A stretch of DNA of 41,275 nt, taken from positions 1 to 41,275 of the forward strand of contig NJFT01000297.1 of the NCBI GenBank assembly GCA_002221725.1, in the 5' to 3' direction. The translations under genes were made by a program, and so were the position numbers. Shown here in pieces: positions 1 through 10,061 of this stretch. Under the pieces are notes generated by a model that saw only the letters and a list, made by a program, of their open reading frames with translations, made no database searches and was not told where the DNA came from. Within the stretch, counting starts at the first letter, position 1; each line of letters begins with the position of its first letter. Source of the stretch: Scedosporium boydii (lineage: Eukaryota > Ascomycota > Sordariomycetes > Microascales > Microascaceae).

Positions 1-705
1 TGGCGGGGCGAGGGTCGAACGGGAGGGGACAGGGCCGCGGTTGGGGAGGGGGTTTGGGCGAGATGGTGCTGAGGGGAAAAGGGAGGGGAGGCGCTGAGGG
101 GCTTGGGAGGAGGTGGTGGTGTTTGAGGCTCGTTGCGGCGAGTTGGCGGCCGGGAAGGAGGGGACTGGGGGTCGGAGACTTGGTGGGTTGAAGGCGGGTG
201 GGCTCGGAGACGCCGGTGGGAGGGAGAAGCTTGGGGTGGTGGATGCGAACTGGACGTGTTTTGATTTGGGGGTTGTTTGTTCTTCGGAGGTGGTGTCGTC
301 CTTGGGTTCGGTGGTCTGGCGGGAGATCATGGGTGGAGGGGGAGGCATGCCGAGGCGATCTTTGGCTGCTTTGTCCTCCAGTATCGGAGATAGAGCCGGT
401 GCCGGTGCCGGCAATGATACATCTTCTTCGATTAACTGGATCGAAGGTGTAGACTCCTTTGTTTCTTCCTGCGCCGGCTCCTCGACCTGCACCACGGGTC
501 GATCCGAGCTCGCTGCCGATCCCACATCCGGCTCGGTCCCGAGAGCATCGGCATCGCGACTTCCGCTAGGTCGACGTGGAGATGGAGGCTTATCGATACC
601 CCGTCTCGGGCGCCATGAGAGGAACAATGTAGCGAGCCACGGCGGCGGGCGGACGATGATCCAGAGGACGGAGGCAACGATGAGAGAAACGCCGAGGACT
701 GCCAT
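1..705 (-). CDS. N-terminal part of a membrane-anchored, proline-rich protein (partial; possibly cytochrome b5-like)
   Basis: An open frame of 235 codons runs from an ATG at 705 (reverse strand) to the window edge without a stop, so the C-terminal part is missing. Residues 1-20 (MAVLGVSLIVASVLWIIVRP) form a hydrophobic segment followed by basic residues, as in a single N-terminal membrane anchor. The rest is low-complexity and rich in Pro and Ser, with an acidic stretch near residues 70-95 and a PSFPAANSPQRAS segment. From memory, this architecture (anchor, proline-rich linker, NRGP..STLAPP motif) precedes a cytochrome b5-like heme/steroid-binding domain in some ascomycete proteins, but that domain would lie outside the window, so the identity is inference. 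The gene is divergent from the 993-residue gene at 3129. The opposite strand is open in one frame but has no recognisable protein signature. Confidence 0.72.
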   Translation of the reverse strand, partial: MAVLGVSLIVASVLWIIVRPPPWLATLFLSWRPRRGIDKPPSPRRPSGSRDADALGTEPDVGSAASSDRPVVQVEEPAQEETKESTPSIQLIEEDVSLPAPAPALSPILEDKAAKDRLGMPPPPPMISRQTTEPKDDTTSEEQTTPKSKHVQFASTTPSFSLPPASPSPPAFNPPSLRPPVPSFPAANSPQRASNTTTSSQAPQRLPSLFPSAPSRPNPLPNRGPVPSRSTLAPP

Positions 706-1036
706 GGCTGTGCCCGTTGTTGGGTTTTGGTGAAGGCGAGCGGAGGGCTGGGTTCGGTGGCGGTATCGGAGAAAACGTCGAGTTTTAGGGGCCAGGCTTG
801 TTTCTCAGATAATTCCTGGAGACTGTCGTCGGCGTTTCCTATTTCCCCCGCCCTCTTTGACTTTTCTCTTTGTTGGAGATGTCGTTCCCGAATTTTGATG
901 CGGAAAGGCCATAGAATCCCGGCGCGTCGTCGGATGCAGTCATTCAGCTAGATCCATTACCAATCTTCCTCATCACGTGCACGGGCACAAACACCCCACT
1001 ACGACATTCACTGACAAGTCGTCTTCAACGGGGCAC

Positions 1037-1050
1037 TGATCAATTGATCA
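1037..1050. repeat. 14-bp perfect palindrome containing CAATTGATC
   Basis: TGATCAATTGATCA equals its own reverse complement. It contains the CAATTGATC word that recurs upstream of two genes in this window (7664, 7974, 8194, 13345). No binding protein is known to me. Confidence 0.7.
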
Positions 1051-2512
1051 TCCACAAGACAAGGCCTCGCGCCGTACGAGGATGAGCAGGGCAGATCTGT
1101 AGTAAAGCTGCCGCCTGCAATTTTGAACAGAATGGCTGGTCGACAACACGAACAAGCGCTGTCCAATCGTTCTAGAAATTCTATCATGACTTCATCACAC
1201 AAGTCGTCGGAGACGAGGGCAAGCTTACTCGGCCGAATGTACTGAAAATGGACTCTGATTGGACGGCAGCATCTCCGTCATCAACCGAGCAGTTTTCGAA
1301 TTTGAACTTGTTCGACGATTGTTGTAAACGTCCTCCCTCGGCCTCGGCTGTCAAGCTTATCTGGCTGGATAGGTGGTGCAATGGGTCCAGCAATGCGGCG
1401 AATCGTTGCGCTGGAGCTATGGGGCTTTGAAAGAATCACCCGACCTAGATCTCTACTCTTACATGGCCTTCGTGGTAAGCGAGAGGATGTCCAAGGAAGA
1501 ACCAGCTATAAACGATCGCAACTCGGCCGCCCCGGATTACCAGGTTGACGGTTGGCGCTGCCACGTAGAGGTTGTGCATGCTGTAGTACTGATCTGGGCT
1601 GCAGGGTCGTAGACTGCAAGGCTATTGAGGTCGCCTACGATCATCGAGGCCTCCGTAACATCCTCGCCGAGCATATCTGTGCCTATTGGAAGCGGACAGA
1701 GGTGGTGAACTTTTAAACCTCATGATCGAGAAATCTATTCTTAGACCATGAGTGGTTCAGCTCGGAACAGTCTCGGGTCGATGCTCACACTTTAGATCGG
1801 TACGTACTCCTTCAAATCGAAGCGTGCGAGGTCTGGGGAGGTGAAAGTAATCCATTAAAGTGCTCTTTCCGCTCAACCAGAAGCCAGGCAATGCCGAGCC
1901 GGGGCAAGACGCATTGCCCAGGCCAAGAGATATAGCGCATTCGCATTTGCACGGAGCATCGCCAGCCCGTTCCTCACGTCGATGCTCACCGATGCTTAAT
2001 TGACCTTTACTTGACTTCGGGCACTGCGGAATCGAGGCGGAATGAATTGGGGCTGATGAAACCCTCACCGACTGGTCTGTATGCTCAAAGTCACACGACA
2101 TACGAGCTTCAAGCTCTTCGGTCTTGCCTACTCGCCCTCCGGTGGCTGGCAAGAGCCAACGAGAAGGAATCGCCAAGGCGGTGGTGTGGGCATCCCATTC
2201 GCCGCCAACAGCTGAGGTCTGAGGATAACCCGACTTGTTCCTGTGGGATGCCGTACAGTCTTCGCAGCAAGCCACCAAGGGACTGGCTACAGAACGATAC
2301 CGAACCCGACTTTTCCCAGAAATACGCGAGGAACCCCATCTACTTCGATCAACCACCTCGTACAATCTGTACGCATAGAAGCCATTTTTGATCAATTAAA
2401 CCCTAATACTGGCCGTACTTTGTCAAAATCGACTCATTGGTGCAGGTGGAGAAGAGACCCCGTGTTCCTGGTTGGGCTGGGCTCACCTTGCACCCTTGCT
2501 GGGATTAGGTCC

Positions 2513-2532
2513 CCAGCTCTAGCCAGCTCTAG
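2513..2532. repeat. Tandem duplication of a 10-bp unit
   Basis: Two exact adjacent copies of CCAGCTCTAG lie just upstream of the inverted repeat and TATA box at 2546-2572. Confidence 0.8.
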
Positions 2533-2545
2533 CGGGAATGCACCG

Positions 2546-2572
2546 TTCATGCACTGAGCGCATGAATATAAA
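2546..2572 (+). promoter_or_regulatory. Inverted repeat adjoining a TATAAA box
   Basis: TTCATGC (2546-2552) and GCATGAA (2560-2566) are perfect 7-bp arms around a 7-bp spacer. TATAAA follows at once at 2567-2572. The box is about 560 bp upstream of the ATG at 3129, a plausible core promoter if the transcript has a long leader. No transcript evidence is available. Confidence 0.4.
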
Positions 2573-3066
2573 CAACGGACGGAAATGACGTTGGCAACTA
2601 GGCCTATAATTTCCCTTGATTTTTCTTCCCCTCGTTCTAGACTTTCCCAGCTTCCTGTTTATATCAGGGTCCTATTATACATCAACCAAGTGGAGTGGAG
2701 GGGCAAAAGATCATCTTATTACCGCGTCTGCGACTCTGATAGGGAAACAGGCGGGATTTGATGTTTGCGTTGGACGCGTAGAAAGTCGTTGACACGATCA
2801 ATGACCTCACCTTGCTTTCCAGTTTTTTACCTTTGCCCTTTTCCCATTTGATCTCGCCATCTCATCTCATGCACACCAGATCTATTATTATATTTTCCAG
2901 CTGAATTTTGCTCCCAATTGTTCTCGGCCTTTCATTTTTGCCTCTAGCCAAATTTTTTTTCCAAGTTTTCCCCTGACCCAATTGCTTGGAGATCTCATTT
3001 TCGGGCTAGGGGAATAGGGGAATTAAATTTTAGGGGCTCCAAGCCACTCCAGGTCTGTTTCCGGCC

Positions 3067-3192
3067 ATGTCGGCCAGTAAAAAGTCGCTGAGAACGCGGC
3101 AGTTTTCCCACCGTCGCCCGCCAAAATCATGTCGGCTCAGCGCCGTGACAGTGACAAAGACAGTGGCAGCAGCGACAGAAACAGGAGCTTGA
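3067..3192 (+). other. Upstream ORF overlapping the start of the 993-residue gene
   Basis: An ATG at 3067 with G at -3 opens a 41-codon frame that ends with TGA at 3190-3192. It is out of frame with the main ATG at 3129 and overlaps it by 64 nt. Both starts share the word ATGTCGGC. If the mRNA begins upstream of 3067, scanning ribosomes would meet this start first and tend to bypass the main one, so it may dampen translation. Whether it lies in the mature leader is unknown. Confidence 0.4.
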
Positions 3193-6110
3193 GAGAGCGA
3201 CCGAGTTTGTTTCGTCTGCGACAGTCAATTGAGCCTGAAGCAAGGAAGGGGCGAGTAACTCCAAACAAAACAACAACAACATCGTCAACAAAACCCACAA
3301 CAAAGGCCAAAAAGTCCTCGTCGTCGACCATCTCCGGCACTTCCTCCACAGCATCGTCACGCTCAGCTACACAGACCATTTCCCTACGCCCACCGCCCTC
3401 CTCCTCCATTTCCTCTAGCGGTAACCACCACCAGCCCAGCAGGCTGCTGCCATCTCCTCATCCTCATGCACATCCTGCGTCTCGAACGACACCATTGCCT
3501 AAAAATTCTCTAGCCTCCCCCAAGCCCCGCCTAGTCGCTTCTGCAATCTTTTCCGACGGTCGTTCCCGACACAGCATCGCCCCATCCCCATCCTCCACCA
3601 TTGGCACCACTGCTGCATCACACCGGCGTCCTCGTCCCGTGACAGCGGCCGCCACAATCATTTCGTCCTCATCATCGACGACAAGGTTGGCCTTGGCTAA
3701 GACACTATCCACACTACCTACTAATCCAAATAGTACGGCGAGGCCACCCTCGTCGCTTTCTTCGATCAGCTCGACGACCAACGCTTCCGCCGTTTCTTTA
3801 CGCATACCTGCACGCAACGCGACCCCGACGGTTAAACATAATAGTAGCAGCAACCACAACAACACCAGCAACACCAGCAACACCAATCCCACTACAACCA
3901 CAACAACCACCGCCGCCACCATTTCAACCGCAACCTCAACCACCGCATTCCTTCGTGCGCCACTATTTCGAAAGGACCAAAATGTGCATTCAGGTGGCAT
4001 GACGCGCCAACAGAAAACCTTCACCGCCACTATGGCTCCCGACAGGGCATCCGCCTTCAATCACCGACAACCCCCTTTAGCTACCTCGGCTGTCAAGGGA
4101 GTCAACCGGACACCGCTGACCCCCAAGATCGCCGCTTCCACAGCCCCGAGGGTAGCTCAATCCGGGGCCACGACACCCCTGGCGAGGCGACCCCAGCAGC
4201 AGCAGCAGACGGGCGGTGTGCACCAAACGTCGTCGGGGAATAATGCGTCGCTGCGGGACGAGTATGCGTCACCGGTCTCCACGTTTTTGAGTAGTAATAT
4301 TACACCGAGATCAGGAACCCGCCAAAATCGAGTCGATAGCGCCCACAACAGCCCCTGTGGCACGCCGAATCCCGACCGAGATTCATGGGACTCGAGGTCC
4401 GGTTTGGGGATTGCGGGAACTGAGAACGAGCCGGCGCCTCGACGAGCCTTGGCGTTTAGTCCCGCAAACGACACGAATCACCACGGTCACAGTCACTCCA
4501 ACGATGGCCAGTCGACTGCAGACTCGAAATTCTTCTACGCCAGCGATGCGAAGGGAAGCACCCAGCCGAAACCCCCAGCTCAGCCCGCCCGTTCGGGGGG
4601 ACCGACTTTTTTCTACGCGAATGGCGGACTCGTCGAGAATAGGACGACGACGCAATCTCCCTCTCCATCGTTCGCACCCACGCTAGGGCACATTCACAGC
4701 CCCGAGCCTCGTCCTAGCAAGTTTATTTACGCAAATGGAGTGCCCGACCTGCCTCCTTCACATAGCCAGACGGCGTCGCCACGGCCTTCTTCTGTCGTTT
4801 CGACGACTGCTCGTATGACGCCAGGGAGGTTGAATCATGCTGCAGTGCAACAGCCCACCGTCCAATCACATGCAGTTCATGCACCTATACCGCGACCCGC
4901 ATCTCCAGTTAAGATGGCATCTCAACCATCGTTATCGGCATACAGAGCGCCTGTCCAATCATCCACGCCGACTCCAACGCGAACGCCGGTAGCGAACCAC
5001 ACAACAGCAGCACCATCCCCTACTGTCACGGCAAGAAGAGTGAGCTTTGAGAATGCACATGGGCATGGGCATCGTCACATTAGGGGCCATTCTCGGTCCG
5101 GCAGTCTTGCCAATATTGCCATCGAGTCCCCTCCGTCGGTCAAGGGCCTGTCCTCACCGCAGTCCGAGGTTTCCACACCGGTCAGCCTTGCCAGTCCTAT
5201 TATGGCCGTGCCACAGCCATTGAAGCTCCAGCCTGTAACCGAGCGAGTCCCTCCTTCCGAAAATGACTCAAAGGCCGAAGTGCCCATGTACAGCGAACTC
5301 CATAGTCCGACCAAGGCCGGCCACTCCGCCGATCAGCTCAACGAACTCATTACAAACGCTCGCCGTGAGCGTAAGGTCCAGGATCTTGAGATTACCAATG
5401 CATCACTTGCCGCCATCAATAGGTCGTTAGAGAGGCGGTTACGGAAGCAGACCGCCGAACTCCGGAGATACCGCCGATTATCTCGATCAGGAAGGTTATC
5501 CCTCGCCTCTGCCGCGGAGAGCGTTGCTTCCGAAGGCCCCGTCCCCGAACCGGCCATGGCAGCGATGAGTTTAGCGGATCTTAGCGAGGAGGAGAGCGAA
5601 GAGAGTGAGGAAGAGGAGGAGTCCGACCTGTCCGAAACCGACTCTGGATCCGATAGCCTGAGCCCCGAAGCCCGCGCAGCCCGGGACGCACGTCATCGTC
5701 AGCGTGACGAGCGCCGGTTACAACTGGATCTCACGAAGCACCGCGAGCTCCTCGTCGACAGCCAAAAGATCAACCAGAGCCTCAGGAAATGCCTAAACTG
5801 GACCGAGGAGCTGATCCAGGAGGGTCGCAAGGCTCTCGCGTACCAGGTGCGGGTGAGCGATATCAAGCTCGGCGGTAGGATCCTGGTTGCTGAGGACGAG
5901 GACGAAGAGGACGGAATTGACGAGACGGACGGCGGCGATGACGACGGGGACGACGAGTTTGATAACATGACGCTCGATCCCGATGACCAAGAAGATACTT
6001 TGACGATACATGGAGCGCGGTTTGGGAGCGAAAGCGATGGCTCCATGTCGTCGAAGGACGACCTTTTAGAGGACGATAGTGGTGTAGAGCTGCACGGAGG
6101 AGGCATATGA
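3129..6110 (+). CDS. Ser/Thr-rich coiled-coil protein of unknown function, 993 aa
   Basis: A single uninterrupted exon. Roughly the first 700 residues are low-complexity and probably disordered: rich in Ser, Thr, Pro and Asn, with a Gln run from CAG repeats near 4197 and a His-rich patch (HGHGHRHIRGHSRS). An aromatic motif, F-[FI]-Y-A-[SN], occurs three times at about residues 468, 494 and 532. A helical, heptad-like segment with many Arg and Leu spans about 735-790 (starting DQLNELITNARRERK), followed by a very acidic stretch (about 815-845), a second helical segment (about 855-905, including NQSLRKCLNWTEELI), a short conserved-looking block (YQVRVSDIKLGGRIL) and an acidic C-terminus. This suggests a scaffold or cytoskeleton-associated protein, but I do not recognise the family and assign no function. 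An overlapping upstream ORF at 3067 may affect its translation. Confidence 0.85.
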   Translation: MSAQRRDSDKDSGSSDRNRSLRERPSLFRLRQSIEPEARKGRVTPNKTTTTSSTKPTTKAKKSSSSTISGTSSTASSRSATQTISLRPPPSSSISSSGNHHQPSRLLPSPHPHAHPASRTTPLPKNSLASPKPRLVASAIFSDGRSRHSIAPSPSSTIGTTAASHRRPRPVTAAATIISSSSSTTRLALAKTLSTLPTNPNSTARPPSSLSSISSTTNASAVSLRIPARNATPTVKHNSSSNHNNTSNTSNTNPTTTTTTTAATISTATSTTAFLRAPLFRKDQNVHSGGMTRQQKTFTATMAPDRASAFNHRQPPLATSAVKGVNRTPLTPKIAASTAPRVAQSGATTPLARRPQQQQQTGGVHQTSSGNNASLRDEYASPVSTFLSSNITPRSGTRQNRVDSAHNSPCGTPNPDRDSWDSRSGLGIAGTENEPAPRRALAFSPANDTNHHGHSHSNDGQSTADSKFFYASDAKGSTQPKPPAQPARSGGPTFFYANGGLVENRTTTQSPSPSFAPTLGHIHSPEPRPSKFIYANGVPDLPPSHSQTASPRPSSVVSTTARMTPGRLNHAAVQQPTVQSHAVHAPIPRPASPVKMASQPSLSAYRAPVQSSTPTPTRTPVANHTTAAPSPTVTARRVSFENAHGHGHRHIRGHSRSGSLANIAIESPPSVKGLSSPQSEVSTPVSLASPIMAVPQPLKLQPVTERVPPSENDSKAEVPMYSELHSPTKAGHSADQLNELITNARRERKVQDLEITNASLAAINRSLERRLRKQTAELRRYRRLSRSGRLSLASAAESVASEGPVPEPAMAAMSLADLSEEESEESEEEEESDLSETDSGSDSLSPEARAARDARHRQRDERRLQLDLTKHRELLVDSQKINQSLRKCLNWTEELIQEGRKALAYQVRVSDIKLGGRILVAEDEDEEDGIDETDGGDDDGDDEFDNMTLDPDDQEDTLTIHGARFGSESDGSMSSKDDLLEDDSGVELHGGGI

Positions 6111-7663
6111 CATGTTTCTGGCATGTTTCTTTCCTATTCACCAACTTACAAAACGAGAACAACGAGTACTTTTCTCAAATAACCAAACTTCTGGCGTCCT
6201 TTTTCGAGATTGTCCTACGAGGCGCAGGACCGCTTTATGACGCCAACATCACCACTCTTTATACCCAAGTTTGACGAAGCCAAAAATCTTTCCTTTGTTT
6301 CAATCGGCCAGGCCACATTTTTGATTTCATTTTGCGATTTTCATAGCAACGGGAAAACAGGGTACATCAAGGTCCGGGAATCTGGGAGCAGCACAAACCG
6401 ACGTGGGCGTTTTTATTCCCTTTTTTTTTTCTTCTTTTTCTTTTCTCTGTATCAATATTCCCCCCAAAACGGCATTTTCTTTCTCCTTTCTACTAGAGCA
6501 TTTCGAAGAAAGTTTCGAATTCTGTTTTCTCCTCCGGCGACGTGGCAAAGAAAAAACAAAAAGGGTTGGCATACGCATACTTCTACCATTTCATAAGGTC
6601 TCAGGTCTGCATTTGCAAGAAGAAACGGTTCATGGTCTTTCTCCTTTTCTTGATAGGGCCTCTCATACCGGGGGAAACAAACTGGGGAACTTTCATATCA
6701 CACTCGCTCACTCATGCTCTCCTTTTTTCTTCTTTTTCTTTCTTCCTCTTCTACACCAGAACTTATCGCCTCTCATATCGGGAATGGGTTGTGTCTTTTT
6801 CCTATGTCTTTTTAATGTCTTTACCTATTAACTCGACGTTTCGAGTTTTTTTTGTACCAACAGATACCCCGATGTTAGTTATTCGTGGATGGAGAAAGGG
6901 ATATTCCCCCCAGGCTGAACGGGGTCTTCTTGGTCCGGTTTCTTTGAGGGGGACCTCGATAGAGGGCGGGTCGTTGGTTTTGATGGTGGACGGGCATATA
7001 GGACCGCATATATTCGGGATTTTCTGGGAGAGAGGGTAGATAATGAAGGCATACTTTGTCTATCGAAATAAAAATTCACTGTTCAAGTTCAAACGATTTG
7101 GGATCTATCCAGGTACTCTTCTCTTACGGTGACGAAGGGGGAAGGGTATTTGAGACTATTGTGATGGCGTCACGTCACCCTTGTTCCTGCCATTGAAACT
7201 GTCCGGGGTTATTCCTGGTAGAGGCGGGCACGCACTCGGGCCTCGCTTCGCTTTTTGCGATTACTTTGTAGACTCGATCAGGCCTTGAAGCGCTGCTGCA
7301 TTTATCTTTGGGTGTTGTTGAGATCTGTTTTTATTTATTTTACTTTTTTCCTTCTCTTTCTTTTTCTCTCTCCGTTGTAAACCAAGTTATTGGTAATACT
7401 TCGTGGTGGGGTAGCACCAAAACGGTAGTTGAGCATCATGGAGGACAGGACAGGGGAATTTACAGACGACTTGCAGAACCAGCCTCTCAGAAATCAACGG
7501 ACTGACGACAGAACCGGGTTCGGCTCCTGGATTGATAAGCTTCAAATTGAGAAGCCCAGGCCGACACGAGTCCAGGAACGTGGCTGTACTTCAAGCTTTT
7601 ATTGCCTCTCGTACTACTAACATAATACTTCGTGTCTGTACTGCTCAATTCGCTCCAGGGGTC

Positions 7664-8202
7664 CAATTGATCCTTGGACACACCCCGCTCCAAATCTTCT
7701 GCCCAATTCCCCCCTCCAAAGTCTGGACTCTGTCCCCCTTCCTCCCCCACCTGTCTGTCCATCCACATCCATCGATGATCTGCACCAGCACAAAGCCAAG
7801 ATGTGCCATCCCTCTTTTCAATAACTTTCCCATTTCGGCTCTCCTCCTACAGGCCATACGTAGCCTTGCTTTTTGGTTGGGTTGGCTTCCGTTAGTTACC
7901 CTTGCCTCGTATTTACCCCGCCACGAAGGAGCTGTCGAAGCTCACCGACTCTTTCTGTCTCAAGACACGACTTCAATTGATCTAATAAATGATCCTTATC
8001 GTATTCACGTTGTACCTGTAGTTGTTTAGTCATTCAACGCTAGGAACTCGTAATTGTGCGAACAATTTGAACCCAGTTGCCCCAGTACAATTGTACCAAA
8101 ATGTACCTCGAAGTGTAACAGCAGCGTTCTGAACCTCTCCCCTCTGCCCCGCCCGCTCTCCCAACGCCTCCCCCTTTTCAGCTTCCTCCCCATCAATTGA
8201 TC
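7664..8202. promoter_or_regulatory. Three CAATTGATC words upstream of the rhamnose gene
   Basis: Exact CAATTGATC copies lie at 7664-7672, 7974-7982 and 8194-8202, which is 690, 380 and 160 bp before the ATG at 8354. The same word lies 159 bp before the ERG9 ATG (13345) and inside the palindrome at 1037. Recurrence upstream of genes suggests a binding site, but no factor is known to me. Confidence 0.4.
8085..8118 (+). promoter_or_regulatory. 12-bp palindrome followed by a five-codon upstream ORF
   Basis: GTACAATTGTAC (8085-8096) is a perfect palindrome. Four bases later an ATG at 8101 starts a short frame (MYLEV, stop at 8116-8118), 253 nt before the main ATG. Relevance depends on whether the transcript starts upstream of it. 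Confidence 0.35.
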
Positions 8203-8353
8203 TAGGAACTCTCCCAGCTTCTCTCCTCCCAGGAACACCCTCAATTCCAACTTCTCCCAAGCTCATTCTCCTCCCCCTCCTTCGACACTCACAAGAATCC
8301 ATCTTCCCTTTTACCCCTCACCAAACAACAGCCACCCCACCACACAATCAACC

Positions 8354-9299
8354 ATGTCCACCAACCGATTCCTCATCTGGGGCGGCGAAGGCTGGGTCGC
8401 CGGCCACCTCAAGGGCCTCCTCGAGTCCCAAGGTAAGGAAGTCCACACCACCACCATCCGCATGGAGAACCGCGAGGCCGTGCTCGCCGAGCTCGACCGC
8501 GTCAAGCCCACCCACGTCCTCAACGCGGCCGGCTGCACCGGCCGCCCCAACGTCGACTGGTGTGAGGACAACAAGGAGACCACCATCCGCAGCAACGTCA
8601 TCGGCACCCTCAACCTCACCGACGCCTGCTTCCTCAAGGGCATCCACGTTACCGTGTTCGCTACGGGGTGCATTTATCAGTATGATGAGGAGCACCCTAT
8701 TGGTGGCAAGGGCTTCTTGGAGACGGATGCTGCTAATTTCGCTGGGAGCTTTTACTCGGAGACCAAGGCTCACGTTGAGGAGGTGAGACAAATAAAGAAC
8801 TCAAAAAACCCCGAGGTTGAGACGCAGAAGCTAACATTGGCGTCTCTAGATCATGAAGTACTACAACAACGTCCTCATCCTCCGCCTCCGAATGCCCGTC
8901 TCCGACGACCTCCACCCCCGCAACTTCGTCACCAAAATCTCCAAATACGAGCGCGTCGTCGACATCCCCAACTCCAACACCATCCTCACCGACCTCCTCC
9001 CCGCCTCCATCCTCCTCGCCGAGCACAACGAGAAGGGCATCTACAACTTCACCAACCCCGGCGCCATCTCCCACAACGAGGTCCTCACCTTGTTCCGCGA
9101 CATCGTCCGCCCCGAGTTCCAGTGGAAGAACTTCTCCCTCGAGGAGCAGGCCAAGGTCATCAAGGCCGGTAGGAGCAACTGCAAGTTGGACTCTACGAAG
9201 TTGATTAATAAGCTCAAGGAGTATGGCTATGAGGTTCCTGAGATTCATGAGGCGTATAAGAAGTGTTTCGAGCGGATGAAGGCGAATGGTGTCAACTAA
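8354..9299 (+). CDS. UDP-4-keto-6-deoxyglucose 3,5-epimerase/4-reductase (UDP-L-rhamnose synthesis)
   Basis: Two exons, 8354-8782 and 8850-9299, give 292 residues. The 67-nt intron (8783-8849) is phase 0, with donor GTGAGA, branch-like CTAAC at 8831 and acceptor CTCTAG. The protein is an NAD(P)-binding extended SDR: Rossmann loop GGEGWVAG (residues 10-17), TGC at 104-106 and the catalytic pair Y134 and K138 in YSETK. Conserved blocks such as NAAGCTGRPNVDWCE and YNFTNPGAISHNE match the bifunctional epimerase/reductase family (plant NRS/ER, fungal ER/UER1). These enzymes convert UDP-4-keto-6-deoxy-D-glucose to UDP-L-rhamnose in the cytosol for cell-wall or extracellular glycans. The partner 4,6-dehydratase is not in this window. 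A dTDP-type RmlD reductase is less likely given these motifs. The gene is convergent with the J-protein gene. Confidence 0.93.
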
Positions 9300-10061
9300 G
9301 GGGCGGAGTTGGTTGAAGGGTATACCATGATGAATTTTTTTTTTCTCCATTTTCATTTTGCCTTTTTCCCCCAACACGAGAAGTGGATATATTTCGGGGT
9401 TGCTTTCCTCGAGGGGAGTTACTAAAAAGCAGAGAGTGGTAGGGGGGATATTTAGCATCGGACGTATAAACAAAATCCAATAGATGTCTTCTTCCCTTTG
9501 ATGAACTCTTCGGACTCTACGGCGGTGGAAGCGTGTGATGGGATTGTGACATTGTTCTTGGTGTATTAGAAGCCAACTGTCAACTCCTCAACTCAACTAG
9601 TGCAGGTCTATCATGACGTGAAAGAAAGGAGTGGAAAAGGAAAAATTTGAATACCCACGGAGAGAGGGGCAGGGATAGATGAGTAAAAGCTAAACAAGAG
9701 GAACCGCGACCTCGATGCAACGGCGAGCTAGGTATTTTCCAACGCTCTTCTCCATCAGAAAAAAAAAATGAATAAGAAAAAGGGGAGGCATCCCCGCTGA
9801 ACATGGCCAGCCGAACCGGCTTCGTCTATAGAATAAAGCCCTTCTCTGTTTCTCCCCTACGAGTTCGAGGCCGAATCCTAACTTGTAACTTTCAGAGGAA
9901 TGTGTGATATAGAGGTAAGTATGTATGGGTGTTCAAGGAGGGAGGAACCAAAAAGAGGTCTGGTGTGATAAAGGGGGGATGAGGCAAGAGGGGTGTATCA
10001 AAACAAAGAGTGGGGGGAAACAATCATGGGTAAGAGAGACGCTAAAGAAGAAGAAAGAAAA
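9300..10061. other. Convergent intergenic region
   Basis: Holds the 3' ends of the rhamnose gene (+) and the J-protein gene (-). It contains short A and T runs; I see no gene, RNA or repeat. Confidence 0.6.

Larger units (their letters stand above)
706..3128. other. Intergenic region between two divergent genes
   Basis: About 2.4 kb without a supportable gene. It must contain the promoters of the partial minus-strand gene and of the plus-strand gene at 3129. It holds a perfect 14-bp palindrome (1037-1050), a tandem duplication of CCAGCTCTAG (2513-2532), a short inverted repeat that abuts a TATAAA box (2546-2572) and an upstream ATG at 3067. The open frames of up to 212 codons here match no family I know and lack splice or codon signatures. 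Confidence 0.6.
6111..8353. other. Intergenic region, pyrimidine-rich, before the rhamnose gene
   Basis: The first part is AT- and T-rich and probably includes the 3' untranslated region of the upstream gene. AATAAA occurs at 7067-7072, but this is too far from the stop to be certain as its poly(A) signal. The last 700 bp are pyrimidine-rich and form the promoter and leader of the gene at 8354. They hold three CAATTGATC words (7664, 7974, 8194), a 12-bp palindrome (8085-8096) and a five-codon upstream ORF (8101-8118). Frames of up to 165 codons here are biased by T runs and match nothing I know. Confidence 0.6.

Noticed and set aside
1757..2395. 212-codon open frame on the minus strand upstream of the 993-residue gene
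   Set aside because: No recognisable domain, codon choice unlike the real genes here, and competing open frames on the other strand of the same segment.
3464..4060. 198-codon antisense frame, Val/Ala-rich
   Set aside because: It is the reverse complement of Thr/Ser-rich codons of the 993-residue gene; composition alone explains its openness.
5699..6124. 141-codon antisense frame, Ser-rich
   Set aside because: Mirror of the acidic and charged C-terminus of the 993-residue gene; GAC/GAG codons read as Ser and Leu on the other strand.
6403..7039. Overlapping plus-strand frames of 142-165 codons rich in Phe
   Set aside because: Driven by T-rich 3' flanking DNA; no homology or splice logic.
8733..9473. 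246-codon antisense frame across the rhamnose gene
   Set aside because: Lies opposite a well-supported enzyme and has a valine/glycine composition typical of a reversed GC-rich coding strand.
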